Shown here in pieces: positions 17,379-25,920 of a DNA stretch of 64,000 nucleotides. Both the position numbers and the translations under genes were made by a program. The stretch spans positions 1,364,001 to 1,428,000 of the forward strand of contig NZ_DASYGY010000009.1 of assembly GCF_035999195.1 (NCBI RefSeq), written 5' to 3'. A model generated the notes under the pieces. That model did not search any database, had not been told where the DNA came from, and was given only the letters and a program-made list of their open reading frames with translations. The DNA is from Pseudoxanthomonas sp. (GTDB lineage: Bacteria; Pseudomonadota; Gammaproteobacteria; Xanthomonadales; Xanthomonadaceae). Within the stretch, counting starts at the first letter, position 1. Each line of letters starts with the position of its first letter.

Positions 17379-18224
17379 TCAACCGAAGAGGTCACGCTGG
17401 CGCTCCGGCGATCCCGCTTCCGCGTACAACGCATGCAACCGCTCGCGCGGCAGGCGCAGCGGATCCTCCATCAGGAACGTCGCCAGCCTGGGCGTGAACG
17501 TCGGCCAGCGCGCGTTCAAGGCGTCCATGTCGCCGTCGGCGGGACCGCCTTCGCCGCCGCGTGCGACGAACGCGGTCTCGCACAGCACGTTGCGCCAGCC
17601 CAGGCCGGCCAGGCGCAGCGACAGGTCGACCAGCGCGGCGTACCACGACCCGTAACTGGCCGCGTCCAGCCCGCCGACGCGTTTGCGCGCGCTGCCGCGC
17701 AGCGCGACAGCGTGCGCGACGGCGGCGGGGAGTTCCGGATGCAGCGGCGACATCGCCGCACAGGCATGGGCGGTGCGTTCGGCATCGGCAGGGGGCGGGC
17801 TCACTTCGCCCAGCCGCGGCCAGGCGGCGGCTTCGCCGGCGTTGCACCAGGGCGTGGCGGTGGCGATGGCGGCATCGCGCGCGAAACAGGCGGCCAGCTG
17901 CTGCAGCCAGCCGGGCAGCGGCTGCGCGTCGGGCGCCAGCACCACCACATCGGCATCGCCGCAGGCGGCGAGCATCTGGTCCATGTGCGCCACTTCGCCC
18001 AGCATGCGCGGGCGCCGCGTGTAGTCGGCCTGCAAGCGGGTACGCCCCAGCCAGCGCTCGATGATGGCCAGGCCGCGCGGGCCGGCCTGCGCGTCATCGG
18101 CGAGCCACAGGCGCGTGCCGGCCGGCGTGGTGGCGTCGAGCGCACCCAGGCAGGCGTCGAGGGCGTCGTCGTCGCTGCCGATCGGCAACAGGACGATGGG
18201 CAGGCTCGGGGCGGGCGACGTCAC
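17379..18224 (-). CDS. glycosyltransferase-like protein coupled to gspD
   Basis: A 281-residue protein with a degenerate GT-A fold (LPIVLLPIGSDDDALDACLGAL, then LWLADDAQAG and VVVLAPDAQPLPGWLQQL). It has no obvious DXD, so it may be divergent or inactive. It begins at a GTG that overlaps the gspD stop (GTGA), so it is translationally coupled to the secretin. Its downstream neighbour is an ordinary GT2 enzyme. The link to secretion is unproven; glycosylation of a surface or secreted product is one reading. Confidence 0.65.
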   Translation of the reverse strand: MTSPAPSLPIVLLPIGSDDDALDACLGALDATTPAGTRLWLADDAQAGPRGLAIIERWLGRTRLQADYTRRPRMLGEVAHMDQMLAACGDADVVVLAPDAQPLPGWLQQLAACFARDAAIATATPWCNAGEAAAWPRLGEVSPPPADAERTAHACAAMSPLHPELPAAVAHAVALRGSARKRVGGLDAASYGSWYAALVDLSLRLAGLGWRNVLCETAFVARGGEGGPADGDMDALNARWPTFTPRLATFLMEDPLRLPRERLHALYAEAGSPERQRDLFG

Positions 18225-20428
18225 TTGCGCGGGGCGTTCAGCGGTTCCAGCGCGCGGAAGCGCTTGCCGTACTCGTCGGTCAGGTCGTTCGCCTCCTGCG
18301 GATTGCGCACGATGGTCGGCGTGAGCAGCACGATCACTTCGCTGCGCTCGGAGCCGCTGGTCTTCCTGCCGAACAGGCCGCCGATGATCGGAAGGCGGCT
18401 CAGTCCGGGGATGCCCGCCGAACCGTTGGTCGCGCTGTCGCTGATCAGGCCCGCCAGCATGACCGTGTTGCCCGCCTGCACGGCCGCCTCGGTCTTGAAG
18501 CGGCGGTTGTTGATGCGGACGTTGCCGTTCTCGTCCGGCACGTCGCCGGGCGTGCTGACTTCCTGGACGATTTCCATGAACACCACGCCGTCCTTGGTCA
18601 CCCGCGGCCGCACCTTCAGGATGATGCCGGTATCCAGATACTGCACCTGGCTGAAGGTGTTGTCGCTGCCCACACCGGGATTGAAGGTGACCGAGGAGAT
18701 CGGGATGCGGCTGCCGACATTGAGCGTGGCCTCCGCGTTGTTGCGCACGAAGATGGACGGCGTCTGCAGCAGGCGGACGTCGCTGACCTCGTCCAGCGCG
18801 GTGATGACCGCGGCGGCGTCGTTCTTGACCAGCGTCCACACCGCGCCCGCACCGCCCACGCCGCCGATGCTGCCGGCCAGCGTGCTCCAGGCGCTCGGCC
18901 CGCCGGCACCGGGTGCGGCGAAGGGCCCCAGGCCGTTGTCGGTCATCGCGCGCTCGAGGAACCAGCTGACGCCGTAGCTCAGGTCGCCGGTCAGCGACAC
19001 CTCGGCGATCTGCGCTTCGATATGCACCTGCATCGGCATCACATCGAGCTTGTCCACCACCTCGCGGATCGACTGCCAGGCACTGGGGCTGGCGCGCACC
19101 AGCAGCGTATTGGTCTCTTCCACCGCTGCCACGCCGACGCGGTTGCCGTCGACCTCCAGCGTCACCGCGCCGTTGCCGCCATCGCGCTGGTTGAGCGACA
19201 GCGTGCCGCCGCCCAGTCCGCCGCTGCCGGATCCCGTGCCGCTGCTGCCGAAGTCGACGCTGCCGCCGCTGCTGTTCATGCCGCCGTCGTTGATCTGCAC
19301 GGGCTCGGTGCCGGGCATCAGCGACACGTTGCCCGCGCCGCCGGTCGAACGGCCATCGCCGTCGCTGCCGCTGCTGCCGCCGGAGGAACCGAACACCTCC
19401 GCCAGCCGCTGCGCGAGTTCGCGTGCCTTGATGTACTTCAGTTCGTACGAGAACAGGCGGCTGCCCTCGCCTGCGCCATCGATGCGCTCCAGCCATTGCT
19501 GGATCTGGTCCAGGTACGCCGGCTGCGGCGTGATCACCAGCACGGCGTTGGCGCCTTCCAGCGGCATGAAGCGGAACATGCCGGCGCTGGGCGTCTTGCT
19601 GTCGTTGCCGAACACCTTCTCCAGGTCGGCCACCACGCGGGTGGCGCGGCCGGTCTGCAGGGGGAACACGCCCACCGACATGCCCGACAGCCAGTCGACG
19701 TCGAAGATCTCGACGGTGCGCAGGTAGTTCTCCAGTTCGGTCCGCGTGCCGGCGAGCGTGATGACGTTGCGGGTACTGTCGACGTTGACGATGGCGTTGG
19801 GCCGCGCGTACGGCTCCAGCACCTTCTTCATCTCGCTGGCGGAGATGAAGCGCAGCGGCACCACGCGCACTTCGTAGCCGCGCGCACTGGAGGCGGGACC
19901 CGTGCGCGGCGCCACGCTGCCGGCCAGGGCCTGGTCGGCGGGAATGATGTTGTAGCGTCCGCCGCTGTAGACCAGCCGCGCGTTGTTCCAGCCCAGCACC
20001 ATCTCCAGCAGGTTCAGCGCCTCGGCCGGCGACACCGGCTTGGGCGTGCCCAGTGTCACTGTGCCCTGCACGCCCGGGGCGATGACGTAGTTCTGCCCCA
20101 GCATGTCGCCGAGGATGGCCTTGACCACGGCGTGCACGGATTCGCCTTCGAAGTTGAAGGTGGCCGATCCGCTGCTGGCGCCACCGAGCGACGGCAGCGG
20201 CGACGCCGCCGCGCTGCGGTTGATCATCTGGCCGTTGCCGCGGCGGATCTGCGCCTGCGGTCCGGCCACCGGCGCCTCGCTTTCCTGCAGGGGCGCAGTC
20301 TGCGCGCTGCCGGGCATGATCTCGCCGGCCGGCGTGCGGGCGGTGCGGCGCACATCGGGCGACGGCGCGGTCGCGCAGCCGGCCAGCAGGCCCAGGCAGA
20401 GGGAAAACAGGATCACACGTAACGTCAT
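18221..20428 (-). CDS. gspD: type II secretion secretin GspD/XpsD
   Basis: A 735-residue outer-membrane secretin, the exit channel of the T2SS. It is a lipoprotein: the lipobox LLAGC places the acylated Cys at residue 18. N0-N3 domains follow, the last interrupted by a long Gly/Ser-rich loop (about 19190-19390 in DNA). The secretin core ends with IPISSVTFNPG, VFMEIVQEVS, and the signature GLSRLPIIGGLFGRK. It sits at the 3' end of the gspF-to-gspN run and is followed by two glycosyltransferase genes. XpsD of Xanthomonas is likewise a lipoprotein. Confidence 0.95.
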   Translation of the reverse strand: MTLRVILFSLCLGLLAGCATAPSPDVRRTARTPAGEIMPGSAQTAPLQESEAPVAGPQAQIRRGNGQMINRSAAASPLPSLGGASSGSATFNFEGESVHAVVKAILGDMLGQNYVIAPGVQGTVTLGTPKPVSPAEALNLLEMVLGWNNARLVYSGGRYNIIPADQALAGSVAPRTGPASSARGYEVRVVPLRFISASEMKKVLEPYARPNAIVNVDSTRNVITLAGTRTELENYLRTVEIFDVDWLSGMSVGVFPLQTGRATRVVADLEKVFGNDSKTPSAGMFRFMPLEGANAVLVITPQPAYLDQIQQWLERIDGAGEGSRLFSYELKYIKARELAQRLAEVFGSSGGSSGSDGDGRSTGGAGNVSLMPGTEPVQINDGGMNSSGGSVDFGSSGTGSGSGGLGGGTLSLNQRDGGNGAVTLEVDGNRVGVAAVEETNTLLVRASPSAWQSIREVVDKLDVMPMQVHIEAQIAEVSLTGDLSYGVSWFLERAMTDNGLGPFAAPGAGGPSAWSTLAGSIGGVGGAGAVWTLVKNDAAAVITALDEVSDVRLLQTPSIFVRNNAEATLNVGSRIPISSVTFNPGVGSDNTFSQVQYLDTGIILKVRPRVTKDGVVFMEIVQEVSTPGDVPDENGNVRINNRRFKTEAAVQAGNTVMLAGLISDSATNGSAGIPGLSRLPIIGGLFGRKTSGSERSEVIVLLTPTIVRNPQEANDLTDEYGKRFRALEPLNAPRK

Positions 20429-20437
20429 GCCGGCACT

Positions 20438-21265
20438 CTACTGTGTCTTGCCGGGCGTTGCCGGCGGCGTGGTGGGTTGCGCCTGCTGCTGTCGCAGCTG
20501 CGCCCGGCGCTGCTCGATGCGCTGGCGGATGGCTTCCATCTGCTCGTCGGCGGTGGCGACCGGCGCGGCAGACTCGCTCGACGATGGCGACGGCGTGGCG
20601 ACCGGCGCGGGAGCCTGACTTGGCGTCGGCGGCGAGGCCACGGTCGGCATGGTGGCCGGCGCGTTGTTGCCTCCGGTGGTGCGACCGCCCGGCATCGCCG
20701 GCGGAGCGCCGCTTGCGGCGGGCGGCACCATCGGTGGCACGGTGGCCACCGGGGTCGGCGGTTGTCCGCCGGCGCCGTCGAAGACGCGCAGTTCCAGTTC
20801 GCGACGACCTTCCGGCCCGTCGAACACCGCGCGGCGCGGGCCGAGTTCCGACAGCTGCCAACCGGGGAAGCCGGCAGGCGACTCGCCCACCTTCACCCGC
20901 AGCCCCTCGCCGCCCTGTGCGGGCTGCACGATGGCCAGTTGCAGCGACGGGGTGATCATCACGCTGGTCAGCACCAGGTCGAACGCGGGTGCCGCCGCTT
21001 CCTCGCCGGACAGGAAGAAGGGCTTGGGGCGACGGTCTTCGGAGAACATCGGCCGCGCGCCCACGTCGGCGTACTGGTCCAGCGCGCCCAGGCGCTCGGG
21101 TGGATTGGGCGGCAGCCGCGGCAGCGCCTGCACCAGCGCCGGATCGGCCGGCAACGGCGTGATGCGGCTGCCCAGCCCGAACAGCGCCAGCAGCGCGGCG
21201 AGCACCGCCCATCCCGCCACCACGGCCAGCAGCCAGGTGCGGACGCTCCAGGCATCAGCGCGCAT
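20438..21265 (-). CDS. xpsN: T2SS protein XpsN (GspC-like)
   Basis: A 275-residue inner-membrane protein: one TM helix near residues 10-30 (LLAVVAGWAVLAALLALFGL), a periplasmic homology-region-like segment (ADVGARPMFSEDRRP to FDLVLTSVMI), and a long Pro/Ala/Thr-rich stretch. XpsN in Xanthomonas takes the place of GspC in linking GspL/M to the secretin. It overlaps gspM by 11 bases and precedes gspD by nine. The name rests mainly on gene order and topology. Confidence 0.8.
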   Translation of the reverse strand: MRADAWSVRTWLLAVVAGWAVLAALLALFGLGSRITPLPADPALVQALPRLPPNPPERLGALDQYADVGARPMFSEDRRPKPFFLSGEEAAAPAFDLVLTSVMITPSLQLAIVQPAQGGEGLRVKVGESPAGFPGWQLSELGPRRAVFDGPEGRRELELRVFDGAGGQPPTPVATVPPMVPPAASGAPPAMPGGRTTGGNNAPATMPTVASPPTPSQAPAPVATPSPSSSESAAPVATADEQMEAIRQRIEQRRAQLRQQQAQPTTPPATPGKTQ

Positions 21266-21875
21266 CGGCAGGCTCCTGCGCGACGCCGGGCGATGGCTTG
21301 AGATACCCGTACAGGTCGAAGTTCACGTCCAGCCCGCCGGCACCGCTTTCGCTGGCCTGGAACGCGTAACGCTGCGGCAGGATGTTGAGGTTCTCCACGA
21401 ACAGGCGCGGGCTGCCGGATTCGATCTGGTGCAGCACCGAGGCCAGCTCCGGGGTGCCGCAGCGCAGCCGGACCTGCACCACCACGCGCGGGTAGACCTC
21501 GCGGCCGGCGACCGCCAGCGGCGACTGGTTGGCGATGGCGCAGCTGCGGTTGCCCGGACTGGCCTGCTTGACGATGGTTTCCAGCCGCTGCACCAGGCCG
21601 GCGGTGGCCAGCTCCACCGTCGCTTCCGGCAGGAAGCCGGGACGCTGCGCCTGCTGCGCCAGCGCCGCGGCCAGTTCGCGCTGCACCTGCGGCGCCTGCT
21701 GCAGCTGGGTGCGGATGCGCAGTTCGCGCTCGCGCAGTTCGTCGACGCGCGCGCCGACCTCCTGCATCGGCACGGTCCACCACGGATGCACCAGCAGCAG
21801 GTAACCCAGCAGCAGCGCGGCCAGCAGCAGGGCCAGCGCGAGCCAGCGGTCGCGGTCAGTCACGGCCAGCGGCAT
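21255..21875 (-). CDS. gspM: T2SS inner-membrane protein GspM
   Basis: A 206-residue bitopic protein with one TM helix (LALALLLAALLLGYLLLV, about residues 12-30), a heptad-like coiled region, and a periplasmic ferredoxin-like domain. It partners GspL at the inner-membrane platform. It overlaps gspL by 20 bases and gspN by 11. The larger size than E. coli GspM is usual for the Xps branch. Confidence 0.85.
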   Translation of the reverse strand: MPLAVTDRDRWLALALLLAALLLGYLLLVHPWWTVPMQEVGARVDELRERELRIRTQLQQAPQVQRELAAALAQQAQRPGFLPEATVELATAGLVQRLETIVKQASPGNRSCAIANQSPLAVAGREVYPRVVVQVRLRCGTPELASVLHQIESGSPRLFVENLNILPQRYAFQASESGAGGLDVNFDLYGYLKPSPGVAQEPADAR

Positions 21876-22995
21876 CGGCGCCTCCCGGCGGTGTGGCGGA
21901 CGGATCCTGCTTGCCCAGCAGCTCGGCGGTCAGGGTGAAGCGGTCCATGCGCGTGCGCGGATCCGGCTGCAGCGCGCCGCTCAACGCGGGATTGCGCCAC
22001 AGCGGCGAGCCCTGCAGGCGCGCCACCAGGCCCGACGCTTCCGGACTGAAGCCGATCAGCGTGAGCCGGTCGCCTTCGATGGCGAGTTTTTCGAGATAGG
22101 TGTTGTCGGGCAGGCGCCGGGTCACGTCGTCCATCACTTCCAGCGCGGTGGGCCGGCGGGCGCTGGTCTGGTTGAGGATCGTGGTGCCGGTGACCAGGTC
22201 GACGAGCTGCTGGCGCTGCGCGGCCACCTGGCGCGCGGCATCGGCACGGCTGTCGACCTGCGCGGCGAACGCCTCGGCGGCCGCGCGGCGGTTGTCCAGC
22301 ACCGCCCAGGCAGCGAACACCACCGCCACCACCGCCACGCCGGCGAGCGCCAGGTGCAGGCCACGCTGTGGCGCCTGCTGGACCACGCGCGCGGCCTCGG
22401 GCAACAGGTTCAGGCCGAGGATTCCGCCCTCTGCGTCCTCCACGTCCGCACCCGCCATGCCCTGCGCCAGTCCCCCCAGCCGCGCCAGGCCACTGGTGAA
22501 GGCGCCCGTCGGCACCGCCGCCAGTTCGACCTCGAGCTGGCCGTCGTCGCGCACACCCAGCACGCGCGCATCGAAGCAGGCCTCGTGGGCGGCGAAGGGC
22601 GTCTGCCGGTCGAGCTCGAACGCCAGCACGTCGCGCAGGCGTTCCGCGGCGGCGGCGGGCAGCACCAGGCGGCGCCGCAGCGCCATGTCCGCCGGCACCA
22701 GCCACCAGCGCGGCAACCCCGCCAGCCGGTTGCCGAGCAGCGCGCGCAATTCTTCCGGCGTCACGGTGGCCGGCAGCCGCGCCAGCATGTGCCGCTGCGT
22801 CCCCTCCAGCCAGGTCATCTCGATCTCGTCGTTCTGCCGCTGGAACAGCAGGCGGTCGCCGGTCAGTCCCAGCAGCACGCGCCAGCGCACCGGCAACCAG
22901 GTCGTCAGCGCCTGTCCCCACCACGCGAGGAAACTGCGTGGCCCGGGGCCGAGGCGCGCACGGAAGCGCTGCAGGGTGTCGCGTACGCCGCTCAT
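21856..22995 (-). CDS. gspL: T2SS platform protein GspL
   Basis: A 379-residue protein: an actin-like cytoplasmic domain (DVLAFELDRQTPF is a PilM/GspL-type segment), one TM helix (LHLALAGVAVVAVVFAAWAVL, about residue 240), and a periplasmic PilN-like domain. It recruits the GspE ATPase to the membrane and pairs with GspM. The start codon overlaps the gspK stop (ATGA). Confidence 0.88.
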   Translation of the reverse strand: MSGVRDTLQRFRARLGPGPRSFLAWWGQALTTWLPVRWRVLLGLTGDRLLFQRQNDEIEMTWLEGTQRHMLARLPATVTPEELRALLGNRLAGLPRWWLVPADMALRRRLVLPAAAAERLRDVLAFELDRQTPFAAHEACFDARVLGVRDDGQLEVELAAVPTGAFTSGLARLGGLAQGMAGADVEDAEGGILGLNLLPEAARVVQQAPQRGLHLALAGVAVVAVVFAAWAVLDNRRAAAEAFAAQVDSRADAARQVAAQRQQLVDLVTGTTILNQTSARRPTALEVMDDVTRRLPDNTYLEKLAIEGDRLTLIGFSPEASGLVARLQGSPLWRNPALSGALQPDPRTRMDRFTLTAELLGKQDPSATPPGGADAAGRD

Positions 22996-23843
22996 TGTGG
23001 TGACGCTCCCTCCTCCCAGCGCAACAAGGTATAGGCCGAACCCGGTACCGGGCTGGCCCCCGCGCGCACCACCGTCCTCAGCGACGCCTCGCGGCCATCG
23101 GCCAGCCGCGCACGGCTCTCGATACTATACGTGCCGCTCCCGGTGCCGACGAGTTGCGGGTTGCCGGCCGCGCCGGTGGCGTTGCGCTGCGCCAGCCACG
23201 CCGCCGCATCCACGCCCATCGCCTCCAGCACCGGCCCCTGCGCATAACCCGCATCGGGTTGCCCGCGCCCGGAGTACAGGGTCAGGAACGGCGCCATCCG
23301 CGCGTACAGGTCGGGGGTCATGCCCAGCACCTGTTCGACTTCCGCGAGGGTCTCGAAGGGCGCGTCCTTGGCGCCGTAGTCGCGGCCGGCCGCCGCGTAG
23401 TCGCCGTCCTCCGCACCGCCCACCGGCTGGCTGAGGTTGTCGACGTCGCGCCAGTCGACGATCGCCGCCGCCAGCGCGTCGCTGACATCGGGCGGCTCTC
23501 CGAGTGCCTGCATCAGGCGCGACAGCAGCGGCACATCGGCCTGGTTGAGATCGACCTTGCCGGTCTCGTCGACGATACGCACCTGCACCTCGCTACCATC
23601 GAAGCTCCATGCGTAGGCGCGACCGTTGGGTTGCCAGTGCGTTTCCGGATTGCGGTCGGACACGCGCACCAGCGCGTACTCGATGCCGGCGCGCGCGACT
23701 TCCTGGGCCACCGTCCCCCGGCTGCCGACACGTCCCTGCAGCGCCTCCATCCGCGCGGTCAGCGCATACGCGCCGATCAGGGCGGTGAGCAGCGCCACCA
23801 GCCACAGCACCAGCAACAGGGCGGCGCCACGCACCCGGTTCAT
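22992..23843 (-). CDS. gspK: T2SS minor pseudopilin GspK
   Basis: A 283-residue minor pseudopilin. The short basic leader and hydrophobic helix (GAALLLVLWLVALLTALIGA) are of prepilin type. It has the K-specific insert domain with DETGKVDLNQAD and DWRDVD. The start at 23843 is set by the ATGA overlap with gspJ. GspK, I and J cap the pseudopilus. Like other GspK proteins it lacks Glu at position +5 of the mature helix. Confidence 0.88.
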   Translation of the reverse strand: MNRVRGAALLLVLWLVALLTALIGAYALTARMEALQGRVGSRGTVAQEVARAGIEYALVRVSDRNPETHWQPNGRAYAWSFDGSEVQVRIVDETGKVDLNQADVPLLSRLMQALGEPPDVSDALAAAIVDWRDVDNLSQPVGGAEDGDYAAAGRDYGAKDAPFETLAEVEQVLGMTPDLYARMAPFLTLYSGRGQPDAGYAQGPVLEAMGVDAAAWLAQRNATGAAGNPQLVGTGSGTYSIESRARLADGREASLRTVVRAGASPVPGSAYTLLRWEEGASPQ

Positions 23844-24511
23844 GGCAGCACCGGATTCGTGCCGCCCGGCAGCAGGCCACCGCCCGCGCCGCCTTCGCTG
23901 CGTGCCAGCGTCACCACCAGGTCGGGCCAGCGGCCGCCCTGCACCGCTTCGATTTCCACCTTCACCTGCAACGGCAGCATCTCCGCCGTTTCCCAGCGGT
24001 CCTGCCACGGGCCGAGCCGGTTCTCCGCATCCAGTCCGCGATAGCGGAAGCGCACCACGCGCAAGCCGTCGGCAAGACGTTCCGCGCGTTGCCCACCGGA
24101 CGCCTGTTCCACCTCGTCCAGCGACACGTCAGGCCGTGCGACCGAGAACGCCACCTGCAACCGCCCCTGGTCGTCGGCCACCAGTTCGTGCAGGTAGGGA
24201 CCGCCGTAACCGAGGTAATCGGGCAGGTCCGACACGAAGCGCATGCGCTGCGGCGAGCCGATGAAGCGCGCCTGCCGCAGCGAACTGCGATCGGTGGCGA
24301 ACACGATGGGCTGCGCGGAGGCCAGCCGCGCGCGCAGGTAGCCGTGCACCGTACGCATGCGCTCGCTGGCCTGCGCCATGTCCTCGCCGCGCGTCACCAC
24401 GGCGGTGGACGAACGCAGCGTGGCGAACGCCAGCGCCAGTCCGGCCGCCATCAGCACCAGCGCCACCAGCACTTCGATCAGGGTGAAGCCGCGGACCTGC
24501 GCGCGCCTCAT
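23840..24511 (-). CDS. gspJ: T2SS minor pseudopilin GspJ
   Basis: A 223-residue pseudopilin with the prepilin peptidase site RGFTLIEVLVALVLMAAG (cleaved after Gly, mature N-terminal Phe, Glu at +5). It starts at 24511 in the ATGA overlap with gspI. The extended beta domain after residue 60 is typical of the J subunit. Confidence 0.9.
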   Translation of the reverse strand: MRRAQVRGFTLIEVLVALVLMAAGLALAFATLRSSTAVVTRGEDMAQASERMRTVHGYLRARLASAQPIVFATDRSSLRQARFIGSPQRMRFVSDLPDYLGYGGPYLHELVADDQGRLQVAFSVARPDVSLDEVEQASGGQRAERLADGLRVVRFRYRGLDAENRLGPWQDRWETAEMLPLQVKVEIEAVQGGRWPDLVVTLARSEGGAGGGLLPGGTNPVLP

Positions 24512-24939
24512 GGCACCACCGCCTGGTTGATGTCGCGCGGCGCCAGGCGCAGCGTGCGCCACTGCATCGCCTGTCCGCGCTCGTCGCCCCAGCGCACCTC
24601 CAGGCGCACGTCCAGCAGCTGCGGCGCGCCGGCCTCCACCTGCGCGCGCGCCGCCAGCGGATCGGCGTATGGCGCCACATCGAGCTGCCAGCGATAGCGT
24701 TCGCCTTCGAAGCTGCCTTCCTGCCGGCCCGGCTGCAGCACGTCGCCCGCGCCCAGCTGCGCCAGCAGCGACTGCGCGTGCAGGGTGGCGCGCGTGCTGT
24801 CCGCGGATTCCCGCACCTGCCGGCTCGCACCGGACAGCGCGCCGAGCAGCAGGGTCAGGGCAAGCGCCAGCAGGGCAAAGGCGACGATGACCTCGAGCAG
24901 GGTGAAGCCGTGCTGGTGGCGACGTGCCGGCGGCGTCAT
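24508..24939 (-). CDS. gspI: T2SS minor pseudopilin GspI
   Basis: A 143-residue pseudopilin with prepilin site HGFTLLEVIVAFALLALALT. The size and the segment RYRWQLDVAPY match GspI. It overlaps gspH and gspJ by four bases each. Confidence 0.9.
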   Translation of the reverse strand: MTPPARRHQHGFTLLEVIVAFALLALALTLLLGALSGASRQVRESADSTRATLHAQSLLAQLGAGDVLQPGRQEGSFEGERYRWQLDVAPYADPLAARAQVEAGAPQLLDVRLEVRWGDERGQAMQWRTLRLAPRDINQAVVP

Positions 24940-25445
24940 GGTGCCCGCACCTCGTCGCGCAGCAGCCGGGTCTCACCGGTCAGCCAGGCCACGTCGGCGC
25001 TCCAGGCCGCGGTGCCGGCGGACAGCGTCACGCGACCGCCGGTGGATCCGCCATCGGGAAAGAACAGGATCGCGCCCTCGCCCGCGCGCGCCTGCGCCTC
25101 GCGCACGCCGGTGAAGCGCACCCCCAGCGATCCGTCGATCTCGCCGCGACGGTCGCCGGCGGCTTCCCAGGCATGCGCACGCGGATCGATCCGGAACAGC
25201 TGCGGTTGTCCGGTCGCGATGGCACGCGCCCGCGTGTAGCGCAGCTGCGCCGCGATCTCCTTGGACTCCGCGCGCAGCCGCATGCCGTCCATGCCGCCGG
25301 TGAACACCATCGCGGCCAGGATCGCCGCCGCCGCCATCAACGTCATCACCAGCAGCGTTTCCAGCAGCGTGAACCCGGCCGTTCGCGCAGGCGCGACGAC
25401 GCGCCCGGAGACGGACAGGTGCGCAACGGCGGAACGGCGAGCCAC
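24936..25445 (-). CDS. gspH: T2SS minor pseudopilin GspH
   Basis: A 169-residue pseudopilin with prepilin site AGFTLLETLLVMTLMAAAA and the GspH/FimT-like segment ARAIATGQPQLFRID. There is no ATG between the gspG stop and the helix, so a GTG at 25445 is the likely start, giving a leader of about 25 residues; the exact start is uncertain. The frame is also open upstream inside gspG. Confidence 0.8.
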   Translation of the reverse strand: MARRSAVAHLSVSGRVVAPARTAGFTLLETLLVMTLMAAAAILAAMVFTGGMDGMRLRAESKEIAAQLRYTRARAIATGQPQLFRIDPRAHAWEAAGDRRGEIDGSLGVRFTGVREAQARAGEGAILFFPDGGSTGGRVTLSAGTAAWSADVAWLTGETRLLRDEVRAP

Positions 25446-25462
25446 GACGGCGGGCGTCGCGC

Positions 25463-25897
25463 TTATTCGTTCTTGATGTCCGCGTCGACGCTGTCGCCGC
25501 CGGCCTTGCCGTCGGCGCCCAGGCTGACCAGGTCGAAGCGCTGCGTCTCGCCGGGGATGCGGTAGTCGATCGGGTTCTTCCACGGGTCCTGCAGCTCGCT
25601 TTCCTTCGCGTACGGGCCCAGCCATCCGGGCGCGTTGCCGGGATTGGTCACCAGGTCGGTCAACTGCGCCGGATAGCGGCCGGTGTCGAGCCGGTAGTTC
25701 TCGATCTTGCCCGCCAGCGTCTGCACCTGCGACTGCGCCAGCTTGACCTTGCCGCTGTCGGCGCCTCCCATCACGCGGCTGCCCACCAGCACCAGGATGC
25801 CGCCGATCAGCACTAGCACGATGATGATCTCGAGCAGGCTGAAACCCTGCTGGGAACGCGGGAAACGGAACGCAGTCATCGGACGCATGCGGGACAT
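25463..25897 (-). CDS. gspG: T2SS major pseudopilin GspG
   Basis: A 144-residue major pseudopilin. The prepilin site is QQGFSLLEIIIVLVLIGG. The Ca-binding C-terminal part has YRLDTGRYP, WLGPYAKESELQDPWKNPIDYR and LGADGKAGGDSVDADI. The ATG at 25897 is preferred over ATGs at 25888 and 25879 because GGAGAG lies suitably upstream. Confidence 0.93.
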   Translation of the reverse strand: MSRMRPMTAFRFPRSQQGFSLLEIIIVLVLIGGILVLVGSRVMGGADSGKVKLAQSQVQTLAGKIENYRLDTGRYPAQLTDLVTNPGNAPGWLGPYAKESELQDPWKNPIDYRIPGETQRFDLVSLGADGKAGGDSVDADIKNE

Positions 25898-25920
25898 GGT
25901 AGCGGACTCTCCAGTAAGGC

